Below are positions 7,495 through 13,787 of a DNA stretch of 13,787 nucleotides, piece after piece. A program made the position numbers and the translations under genes. Origin of the DNA: Prevotella sp. UBA6447 (GTDB lineage Bacteria > Bacteroidota > Bacteroidia > Bacteroidales > Bacteroidaceae); the NCBI GenBank assembly GCA_002437115.1, contig DJOD01000036.1:1-13787 (forward strand). Reading direction: 5' to 3'. The notes under the pieces are model-generated. The model did no database searches. It was not told the DNA's origin and saw nothing but the letters and a program-made list of their open reading frames with translations. The first letter of the stretch is position 1. Each line of letters starts with the position of its first letter.

Positions 7495-10281
7495 TTAGAG
7501 GGCGGGCACCTTCACGCTGTACTTGCTGCCGTCGGCATACTTCACGGTAACGATGTAAATCGTGTGCTCAGGAGCGTTGAAGCCGATGGTGCAGCTGTTG
7601 GCATTGACGGTGGAGCTTGCGATGTTGGCTCCGGCCAGGGTAGCCACGCTCACGGTGGCGATCTGCTTGCCGGCCTCCACGCTCACGCCGTTGGCGCTAA
7701 ACTTGATGGATGTTCCGTTGGCCACTTCCTTGTTGATGATGCCCGTGGCCTCACCGTTCTGCAGGTACACTGGGATGACGACGGTCTTGAGCAGCTCGTC
7801 GTTGGTCTTCACCTCAATGTAAGCCTCATAGAGGCCGCTCTCGAGCTTCGATCCGTTAAGCTTCACGTTGATCGTAGCGGTATTGTCTTTCTCGGCCACG
7901 ACATTGTTCTTGTCGACCGACAGCCAGTTGATGGGCGCCGTGCGCTCACCGGTCACGTTGGCGCGGATGGTGTAGTTGCTGTTGATGCCCAGCTCGCTCA
8001 TCGACCACCATGTCTCACCGCCCACGTTGACGCGGTCGCCATAGTTGGCGAGTGCGCTTCCGTAGTCGATGCCCATGTTATAGTCTTTGGCTCCGAAGCC
8101 GCTTAGCTTCACGCCAATCCACAGGTCTTCGTCGCCGATGGTCACCGGCTTGCTGAGCACCACGTGGTTCCAAGTGTTGGCCTGTGTGGCAAACGTGGTC
8201 TCGTTGAGCAGGGCACCGTTGTGGGCTTGGTCTTTCTGTCCGTAGACTACGATGCTTGAGTTCTTGGCGGCTGTGCCGAGATACACGTCGACGCTGCTGA
8301 TGGTCATGCCCTTGAGGTTCTTCACCATGTCGCCGGGATAATAGGTCGCATAGGTGCACTCACTGTAGTTGCCCAGCCCGATGATGTCATACTGGCCGTT
8401 GTCGTACTTCAGCGTGTACTGCGTCTGCTCGTCGCTTGCCGGTGTGGCCTCGCGGTTGGCAGCGGGTGCGCGACGCACCTTGATGTTGGCCTTGTTGGCC
8501 TCTTCCGTCGTCTTGTTGGTCGTGAGCTCGTCTGAGTGGTAGTCGGCCGTCGGGGCGTTTGGCAGGATGTAGCTGAGCTTGAGGTCGGCCGTGAAAGGCT
8601 GCTTGCCGCTGTTGGCAAAGTTGATGGCCACGTCTTTCGATGCGCCCTTGTCCACGCGCTCGTCAATGACCGACGTGCTGATGGAGCCGACGGCCTTGTT
8701 CTCGTTGGCCTTGAGGGTGATGGTATAGTCCTCGGTCTCGCCATACGAGTAAGTGCCCGTGGGCTCCACGTCACTGATGTAGTAGTTGTGTGAGGCGATG
8801 ATGCGCAGACGCTTGTCGCCCGGCGTGACGCTGAGACCTGCGGGCACACGGATGACACCCTTCGTGGGATCGTCGGTGCTGAAGGTCACGGCCTCGCTGT
8901 CTTCAAACTTGCCGTTGCTGTTCCAGTCGACCCATGCCTTGGCCTTCGTCACTGAGGCATACTCGGCACCGAAGCCGAGGGTCAGCTGCAACGAGTCGCC
9001 AGCCTGCAGGGTGGTCTTCTTGTCGGTGTAGTCAGAGTAGAGCGACGCGTCGCTGGTGTTGTTGATGTCGCCCGCCTTCACGCTTGTGATATAAATAAGG
9101 TGGTTTTCGTCTTCCGATGCCGACTTGCCATATTCGGAACTTGTGACGGTAGCGGTCTGCATGGAGATGCTGTCGACTGAAATCTTCTCGTCGCCTGGTG
9201 TCACGTTCTTCACCGTGATGGTGTGGTTGCCAGCCTCTGAGAGGTCGGCACGCGCGCTGAAGGTGTAGTTGTAGTTGTCGAGCGAGGCTACCTTGGCCTT
9301 CACGGTCTCCGTGGCCACGGCCTTTCCGTCTACGATGAGCTGCAGCACCGGGTTCTCGTAGGTCTCCGAGCCCTCGTTGTTCAGCTGCACGCGCACCTTC
9401 GTGTGCTTGCCATCGGCTGTGGCTTGCGGGGCGAGGAACTTAGACACCTTCAGGGCCTTCTTGGCTATGAAGCTGCCGTCGCCCTTGAAGCAAAACACGG
9501 TGGGCAGGCAACCCATCCAACTGTATTCCTTCTTCTCGGGGTCGTAGCTGCGTACGTAGCCCTCACCCTTCGGCTGTCCGCAGGTGAACATGGCCATGTA
9601 GCAGCTCACGTCCTCCTTCATGTCGACAGCTGTTATCTGCATGAAGCCGTGCTCCATCTTGATGGTGTCGCCCAGGTCGGTGCTGAAAGAGTAGAGATAG
9701 TTCTTGCCTGAGGCCTCGTCGCCGTGCACGATGCCCGTGTTCTCGCCGAGGATGTCGAAGTCCTTGCCCCACACTTCCTTACCGGGCAGGCCGTCCTCGC
9801 CCTCGTCCCAGAAGCCGATGTGCACACGGATGGGCTCGTGCATGTCGCCGTTCTCGTCAACATCGCCACGGCTGTCGCAGTTGAACCAGCTGTATTGCTC
9901 GCTGTCCCAGTAGTTGAAGGTGGCAACAAAGCGTACGCCCGTGAAGGTGTAGCTGTTGTCGGTGAACGACTGGAAGAAGCTCGTCGGCATGTCCTGGCGC
10001 GCCTCGTCGGCGCTGTAGGTGCCCGACCAGTAGCTGGTCTCTTCCGAGTACTCACCGCCGAAGACGGTGCCGTCGGGGCATCCGAGCAGGTCTTCCACGG
10101 TGGGTGTGGAGTTGGCCTTCTTGGCCTTCATGCCTGGTTGGCTGAGCTTCATGCCATCCAGCTTGAAGAACCCGTACTTACTTACTTCGTGTGTGTTGGG
10201 GGGGGTGACTGGCTTCCAAGCTGAAGCCGACACCGACATGGCGCAAGCCATGCAGAGGGTGGTAAACGTAAATTTCTTCAT
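7495..10281 (-). CDS. Large secreted modular beta-sandwich protein with GEVED domain and T9SS-like tail, function unknown
   Basis: 928 residues. Residues 1-21 are a signal peptide (MKKFTF start, cleavage near SASA-W). Residues about 60-270 are an uncharacterised, Cys-containing region. Residues about 283-375 look like a CARDB-type Ig-like module (VRVQLNNEGSETYENP). Residues about 395-523 are a GEVED domain, with WVDWNSNGKFEDSE (450-463) as a probable calcium loop and the diagnostic GETEDY at 514-519. Residues about 530-575 are another Ig-like strand set, then a low-complexity linker (about 575-620). Residues about 620-780 form a lectin-like beta-sandwich of the kind seen in Bacteroidetes secreted proteins (WNHVVLSKPVTI, DLWIGVKL). 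Residues about 785-840 are Ig-like, and about 845-928 a T9SS-like tail (YIVTVKYADG, KYSVKV). No catalytic site is recognised. Adhesion, glycan binding or scaffolding at the surface is inferred from the modules. It sits directly upstream of the M6 protease on the same strand, which suggests a functional or processing link but does not show one. Confidence 0.82.
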   Translation of the reverse strand: MKKFTFTTLCMACAMSVSASAWKPVTPPNTHEVSKYGFFKLDGMKLSQPGMKAKKANSTPTVEDLLGCPDGTVFGGEYSEETSYWSGTYSADEARQDMPTSFFQSFTDNSYTFTGVRFVATFNYWDSEQYSWFNCDSRGDVDENGDMHEPIRVHIGFWDEGEDGLPGKEVWGKDFDILGENTGIVHGDEASGKNYLYSFSTDLGDTIKMEHGFMQITAVDMKEDVSCYMAMFTCGQPKGEGYVRSYDPEKKEYSWMGCLPTVFCFKGDGSFIAKKALKVSKFLAPQATADGKHTKVRVQLNNEGSETYENPVLQLIVDGKAVATETVKAKVASLDNYNYTFSARADLSEAGNHTITVKNVTPGDEKISVDSISMQTATVTSSEYGKSASEDENHLIYITSVKAGDINNTSDASLYSDYTDKKTTLQAGDSLQLTLGFGAEYASVTKAKAWVDWNSNGKFEDSEAVTFSTDDPTKGVIRVPAGLSVTPGDKRLRIIASHNYYISDVEPTGTYSYGETEDYTITLKANENKAVGSISTSVIDERVDKGASKDVAINFANSGKQPFTADLKLSYILPNAPTADYHSDELTTNKTTEEANKANIKVRRAPAANREATPASDEQTQYTLKYDNGQYDIIGLGNYSECTYATYYPGDMVKNLKGMTISSVDVYLGTAAKNSSIVVYGQKDQAHNGALLNETTFATQANTWNHVVLSKPVTIGDEDLWIGVKLSGFGAKDYNMGIDYGSALANYGDRVNVGGETWWSMSELGINSNYTIRANVTGERTAPINWLSVDKNNVVAEKDNTATINVKLNGSKLESGLYEAYIEVKTNDELLKTVVIPVYLQNGEATGIINKEVANGTSIKFSANGVSVEAGKQIATVSVATLAGANIASSTVNANSCTIGFNAPEHTIYIVTVKYADGSKYSVKVPAL

Positions 10282-10440
10282 TTTTACCTTGTTGTTGCGG
10301 CAATAGTTATCGCTGTTTTGTGAATATGGCCCTGCGCGAGGCCTTTCTCATCCTTGCCGCTTGGGGATGGGGGGTGACTGCGCGGGTCTCTTATGCCTAA
10401 ATTTATTGTAATGTGCCCTGTTAGTCTGCCTTGTCGTTTC
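10282..10440 (-). other. Long 5' leader of the modular secreted protein gene
   Basis: If the -7 box at 10447-10454 is used, the transcript carries a leader of roughly 160 nt before the ATG. It includes C-rich and CG-rich segments (two CTGCGCG copies on the + strand, near 10332 and 10379). No known riboswitch is recognised. Confidence 0.3.
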
Positions 10441-10446
10441 TACGCG

Positions 10447-10454
10447 CAAAAGTA
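10447..10454 (-). promoter_or_regulatory. Bacteroidetes-type -7 box (TACTTTTG) for the modular secreted protein gene
   Basis: Read on the minus strand, TACTTTTG followed by CGCG fits TAnnTTTG. It lies 165 nt upstream of the start codon at 10281 and is correctly oriented. No good -33 TTTG is seen at 19-21 nt spacing. Confidence 0.5.
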
Positions 10455-10883
10455 ACACTTTTATTTGGATTGGCCGTTAGAAAGCGTGAAAATCATCCTT
10501 CTAGACTTCTTTTTGCACGGTATTTTGCTCTTTTTGATTGCATGTCAGTCTTCCCAGCAAGGCCGTCGACACATTTTCTCGACAAGGAGAATTTATGTGC
10601 CCTTGTCTTGCGTTGTTAAATATTTATCATACTATACGGTCTTAGGAAGGGCAATGTGCGCCAGCTACCAATTGTTTGTCGCAAATGAGGCGTATTTTTA
10701 ATAACTTTCGTATATAGCTGAAATACAGATTGTTATGGTGTTTTATCCCGTTGACTTCCATTTTTTGTTTGCCCTTGGCTTCTCGATAAAGCCCCTATTG
10801 GCACATGATAAAGGTCGAATCGTGTGTCAATTATCCCAAGCGGGTCTAACCATCGGAAATGAAAGGATAGTAAGGTGATGTAA

Positions 10884-11040
10884 TATCACTGATTTACAGT
10901 CTATCAGGAATGAAAGCCGATTTTGGATTGGTTCGTTATTCTTTCCTAAATTAGCGGATTGTTTACCCACTTTTGTCTCGTTTTTGTCCCTCGTTGTATT
11001 ATCTTTGTATCGCAAGCTAAATACTTGATAATCAGTGATA
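10884..11040. repeat. 11-bp inverted repeat flanking the recombinase promoter region
   Basis: TATCACTGATT at 10884-10894 is exactly the reverse complement of AATCAGTGATA at 11030-11040. The two copies bracket the segment upstream of the recombinase, including its -7 box. Between them lies an imperfect tandem of TTTTGTCTCG and TTTTGTCCCTCG (about 10971-10993). Such short repeats upstream of an int gene may be arm-type recombinase or excisionase sites; this is inference. Confidence 0.4.
11000..11007 (+). promoter_or_regulatory. Bacteroidetes-type -7 box (TATCTTTG) for the tyrosine recombinase
   Basis: TATCTTTG matches TAnnTTTG 70 nt upstream of the recombinase ATG. TTTG tracts lie upstream at 10972-10975 and 10983-10986, though neither has the usual 19-21 nt spacing. 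Confidence 0.5.
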
Positions 11041-11077
11041 AAAGAATATATTAACATCAGAAAAGAAAGGAAATAAA

Positions 11078-12130
11078 ATGGGACGAAAGAAGAAAGAAAT
11101 CCGTTTGAAGGAGCCTGTGCGCATCCGAGAAAAGAAGATAGCAGGTGGCAACATCAGCCTCTATCTTGACATTTACCAGAAGGGATTGAGAAAGAAAGAG
11201 ACGCTGAAACTCTATCTTGTGCCAGAAATCAACGCTGCTACCAAGTTGCAAAACGCCAATACGAGAAAGTTGGCAGAGCAAATCAAGGCGCAACGCATTC
11301 TTGACATCCAGAGAGAGGGGCTTGTGGATTGGGACAAGGTGAAGAAGTCACGCATGACACTTACCAAGTGGATGGATGACTTTGTGAAGTACAATGCCGA
11401 GTTGTCTGAGTCTTCCATGAAGACCAAGCGCAACACACATGCTCGCATTGACCAATACCTATTACATATAGGCAAGCTAGAGTTTCTGTTGAAAGACGTG
11501 GATAAGGAGTTTTGCAAAGGTTTCATTGCCTTTTTGAAGACTTGCACCTATAACGATGGCAAGAAGCAACTCAGCACAACCACTTGCCGTATGTTCGTCA
11601 ACTATTTCGGCTTGTCATTGGCAAAGGCAGTAAGGGACGGACTGATTGAGCAAAATCCGTTCTTGTTATTGGAGGCAAAGGAGAAACCACAGAAGCGAGT
11701 GGCTGAGCGTGAGTTTCTGACGATAGAGGAAATAAAGAAGGTGATGAACACACCATGCCGTTATGAACTGGTGAAGAAAGCCTGTCTGTTCTCCTGTTTC
11801 ACCGGTCTGCGATATAGCGACATGAAAGCCTTGAACTGGAGTGAAATCCACAAGGCTGCTGACGGCAAGACAGAATACATCGACCATATCCAAGTCAAGA
11901 CCAAGGACAGAGTGACCATCCCCTTGTCGGAAGAAACAAAGAAGTGGATGCCTAAAAGAGAAGATGGCATAGACAACATCTTCCACGACTTGACAATCAC
12001 ATCTACAACTGTAGAACTGGTGCTGAAAGAATGGATGGAGGCAGCAGGAATAACCAAGCATATAACCTACCATTGCTCGAATCACAATAAAATCTTTTAT
12101 CGATTGAATATCAACGAATTAAGTATTTAA
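11078..12130 (+). pseudogene. Tyrosine recombinase/phage-type integrase, truncated before the catalytic C-terminus
   Basis: 350 residues; full-length Bacteroidetes relatives are usually about 400. A basic arm-binding N-terminus (MGRKKKEIRLKE), an SAM-like core-binding domain (about 95-195, SRMTLTKWMDDFV) and the start of the catalytic domain (about 210 on) are present. The box I Arg is R245 in FTGLRYSDM, and the beta-hairpin Lys region is IQVKTKDR (271-278). The box II His is seen in ITYHCS (H332), but the expected HxxR Arg is replaced by N335, and the sequence then runs into an unrelated AT-rich tail of about 13 residues and stops. The second Arg, the following His/Trp and the nucleophilic Tyr are all missing, so strand exchange should be impossible. 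The break is near 12080-12086. The start at 11078 follows a purine-rich GAAAGGAAATAAA and is plausible. The gene probably marks a decayed integrative element or a recombination junction left of the restriction locus. Confidence 0.85.
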
Positions 12131-12220
12131 AAGAATGTAACTGCTAACGATTTAGAAACGAGCTATATTCTTTTTCTTTCACAACTTTGCAATATACAAA
12201 GAACGCTTTGTTTACGAGTG

Positions 12221-12228
12221 CAAAGATA
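12221..12228 (-). promoter_or_regulatory. Orphan leftward -7 box (TATCTTTG)
   Basis: CAAAGATA on the + strand reads TATCTTTG on the minus strand, matching TAnnTTTG. It points at the 3' end of the truncated recombinase, with no minus-strand gene downstream. It could be a chance match, the remnant of a lost gene's promoter, or a source of antisense RNA. Confidence 0.3.
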
Positions 12229-12467
12229 AATCTAAAATCTGAGAAACTATCTTTTTTGCTCTTAATTTACATATTTTTAAGAGGTGAACATTGATTGTCT
12301 ATCTCTTTTGTAAATTACAACATTGCTTTCAAGCCAAGACCTAAAAACAGAACCATAAAGTTTCAAAAATAAGCATAAAAAGTGGGATTTGTAGCATCTT
12401 CGACTAAAATCACCTTATAAAATGCTAAAATTTTGCCTATTTATGATAGATTATCGCAATAAGTTAT

Positions 12468-12475
12468 TATTTTTG
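12468..12475 (+). promoter_or_regulatory. -7 box (TATTTTTG) for the XRE regulator and hsdM, flanked by repeated TAAAATGC
   Basis: TATTTTTG fits TAnnTTTG 22 nt before the regulator start, giving a very short leader. The octamer TAAAATGC occurs at 12418-12425 and again at 12481-12488, on either side of the box. Such positions would suit an autoregulatory operator, but this is inferred from position only. Confidence 0.4.
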
Positions 12476-12497
12476 TAGGGTAAAATGCAATAAAAAT

Positions 12498-12710
12498 ATG
12501 AAGTTAAATCGCATAAAGGCAGTTTTAGAGGAGAAAGGTATAAGCCAAACTTGGCTTTCCAAGAAAATGGGCAAGAGTTTTAGTACGGTCAATGCCTATG
12601 TGTGCAATCGTACCCAACCAAACCTTACAACGCTTCTTGAAATTGCACAAATATTGTCTGTGGATATGAAGGAACTTATCTCGGACGAGAAAGAACGTAG
12701 TGCTAAATAA
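12498..12710 (+). CDS. Small XRE/Cro-type helix-turn-helix regulator
   Basis: 70 residues, almost entirely one HTH_3 domain: LEEKGISQTWLSKKMGKS (10-27) forms helices 1-2, FSTVNAYVCNRTQPN (28-42) holds the recognition helix and following turn, and LTTLLEIAQILSVDMKELI completes the five-helix fold. A DNA-binding role is secure. It stops 13 nt before hsdM, so the two are probably cotranscribed. Small regulators of this type commonly precede type I restriction-modification genes in Bacteroidetes and may control their timing, like C proteins of type II systems; that role is inferred. Low GC matches hsdM and the recombinase but not the left half of the window. Confidence 0.87.
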   Translation: MKLNRIKAVLEEKGISQTWLSKKMGKSFSTVNAYVCNRTQPNLTTLLEIAQILSVDMKELISDEKERSAK

Positions 12711-12723
12711 AAGACAAAACATA

Positions 12724-13787
12724 ATGGAGCAGTCACAATATAACTTTTTGTACTCGTTTATCTGGAACATAGCCAATGACGTACTTGTGAACGCTTTCAA
12801 CAAAGGCGATTACAAGAAGGTCATTCTGCCTATGTTGGTGTTGCGCCGCATTGACGTGCTGCTCGAACCGACAAAGGATGCTGTTATACAGATGAAAGAA
12901 CAGCTTGACAAAAACAAGATAGAAAACCAAGCGCCAGTGTTGTATGACATTACTGGCTACCCATTCTACAACACCTCCAAGTTTACAATGAAGACTTTGA
13001 AAAGCGAGATTGACCCTCTTCGCCTTAAAATGAACTTCATTGAATATCTGAACGGCTATAGTAAGGATGTGCTCGACATCATCGAAAAGCTGCACCTTCG
13101 ACAGGTTGTTGACAACCTCACAGAAGCGGAGCGTTTGGGCAGTATCATCGAGAAATTCACGTCCGACAAAATAAACCTCAGCTCAAAGCCTGTCTTTGAC
13201 GGCGATGGCAATCTCTTGCATCCTGCTCTTGACAACCACACTGTGGGAATGATGTTTGAGGAACTCCTGCGACGTTTCAACGAGGAGAACAACGTGACAG
13301 AGGCTGGTGAACATTTCACACCAAGAGACTACGTGAAGCTGCTTGCCGACCTCGCCGTGCTTCCTGTTGCCGACAAGATAAAGGCTACTACATACAGCGT
13401 GTATGATGGCGCTTGTGGTACTGGCGGAATACTCACCATTGCGCAAGAGCGCATCAAGCAGATTGGCAAGGAACAGGGGAAAGATGTGGCAATCAACATT
13501 TACGGACAGGAACTATTGCCAGACACTTATGCCACTTGCAAGGCAGACCTTATGATTTCGGGACATATCAAGTCGTTCCAATACAACTACGCTGGTGAGG
13601 AACGAGAGTATATCGCTTTCGACTCCACTGTTTCTCGTGACGGTCATGCCGGAGAAACATACGACTTCTGCATCTCCAATCCTCCTTTTGGCACTCCGTG
13701 GAAAGAGGACTTGAAGAAACGTGGATTGAAGGAGACAGAAAAGGCAAAGTTTACGGACTCTCGCTTTAATATCGCCATAGGCAATGG
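12724..13787 (+). CDS. hsdM: Type I restriction-modification DNA methyltransferase subunit HsdM, 5' part (runs off the window)
   Basis: 354 codons are present with no stop before the window end. The N-terminal HsdM_N helical domain (about 5-170) starts with FIWNIANDVLVNAFNKGDYKKVILPMLVLRRID-type sequence, with the key block at residues 12-44. The adenine-specific N6 methyltransferase domain follows: GEHFTPRDYV (195-204), SAM-binding motif I YDGACGTGGIL (227-237) and catalytic motif IV NPPFG (319-323, the N/D-PP-F/Y type). Two HsdM subunits plus HsdS methylate adenine in a bipartite target; with HsdR the complex cuts unmethylated DNA. The ATG at 12724 fits the family N-terminus and lies 13 nt after the regulator. 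The remaining C-terminal part and hsdS/hsdR should lie beyond 13787. All visible motifs are intact. Confidence 0.93.
   Translation, partial: MEQSQYNFLYSFIWNIANDVLVNAFNKGDYKKVILPMLVLRRIDVLLEPTKDAVIQMKEQLDKNKIENQAPVLYDITGYPFYNTSKFTMKTLKSEIDPLRLKMNFIEYLNGYSKDVLDIIEKLHLRQVVDNLTEAERLGSIIEKFTSDKINLSSKPVFDGDGNLLHPALDNHTVGMMFEELLRRFNEENNVTEAGEHFTPRDYVKLLADLAVLPVADKIKATTYSVYDGACGTGGILTIAQERIKQIGKEQGKDVAINIYGQELLPDTYATCKADLMISGHIKSFQYNYAGEEREYIAFDSTVSRDGHAGETYDFCISNPPFGTPWKEDLKKRGLKETEKAKFTDSRFNIAIGN

Larger units (their letters stand above)
10455..11077. other. Gene-free AT-rich region, probable edge of an acquired island
   Basis: About 620 nt without a credible gene. Base composition falls abruptly from the GC-rich genes on the left. 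Short frames here (for example 10465-10701 + and 10827-11057 -) have no recognisable domain or convincing start context. The right end holds repeats and the promoter of the recombinase gene. No tRNA is seen, so no classical integration target is identified. Confidence 0.45.
12131..12497. other. AT-rich intergenic region between the truncated recombinase and the XRE regulator
   Basis: No coding region is seen, and I could not find the missing recombinase C-terminus here in any frame. It contains two small hairpins (ACAAAG/CTTTGT at 12196-12211, CTCTTAA/TTAAGAG at 12259-12283), neither with a proper U tract. It also holds an orphan leftward -7 box and the promoter of the regulator. Confidence 0.5.

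Noticed and set aside
10465..10701. 78-residue + strand frame in the gene-free region
   Set aside because: No recognisable domain, no convincing start context and no neighbour relation; the composition looks like translated intergenic DNA.
10827..11057. 76-residue minus-strand frame upstream of the recombinase
   Set aside because: It overlaps the inverted repeats and the recombinase promoter, matches no known family and has no evident promoter.
10282..11077. tRNA gene as integration target
   Set aside because: No cloverleaf-like arrangement or TTCGAnnC arm was found by eye on either strand.
11018..12129. 9-bp inverted match TAAATACTT (11018-11026) and AAGTATTTA (12121-12129) around the recombinase
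   Set aside because: Too short and AT-rich over 1.1 kb to stand out from chance; not taken as element ends.
12259..12283. CTCTTAA/TTAAGAG hairpin as a terminator for the recombinase
   Set aside because: AT-rich 7-bp stem with an 11-nt loop and no U tract after it on either strand.

Overview
The window looks like a Bacteroidetes chromosome, most likely Prevotella or a close relative. The evidence is: TAnnTTTG-type -7 promoter boxes with little Shine-Dalgarno signal; secreted proteins ending in type IX secretion (T9SS)-like C-terminal tails; Bacteroidales-style glycoside hydrolases; and a Bacteroidetes-type tyrosine recombinase. Genus and species are inferred.

There are two blocks. The left block (about 1-10,300) is GC-rich and holds secreted or envelope proteins. 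Positions 329-5016 on the + strand form a two-gene glycan unit. It has a large multidomain GH43 enzyme, most like the exo-beta-1,3-galactanase clade, with an extra N-terminal domain, a helical spacer, an F5/8-type carbohydrate-binding domain and a T9SS-like tail. It is followed by a GH127/DUF1680 enzyme (beta-L-arabinofuranosidase type). Together they suggest trimming of arabinogalactan-like glycans. No SusC/SusD genes are in view. A 58-nt near-perfect palindrome at 5116-5173 probably terminates transcription from both sides. Converging on it from the minus strand are an M6-family metalloprotease (5240-7402) and, upstream of it, a 928-residue secreted modular beta-sandwich/GEVED protein (7495-10281). 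An intrinsic terminator lies between these two and ends only about 20 nt before the protease start.

The right block (about 10,450-13,787) is clearly more AT-rich and looks horizontally acquired. It has a long gene-free region with candidate recombinase-binding repeats, a tyrosine recombinase gene that has lost its C-terminal catalytic part (11078-12130), a 367-nt AT-rich gap, a small XRE/Cro-type regulator (12498-12710), and the first 354 codons of hsdM, the methyltransferase subunit of a type I restriction-modification system, which runs off the window edge. hsdS and hsdR, if present, lie outside.

I did not find a convincing wholly new system. The best leads are the truncated recombinase next to the restriction locus, the protease/modular-protein pair with a possible attenuator, and the GH43-GH127 pair with apparently split localisation. 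No tRNA, rRNA, CRISPR array or intact insertion sequence was recognised.
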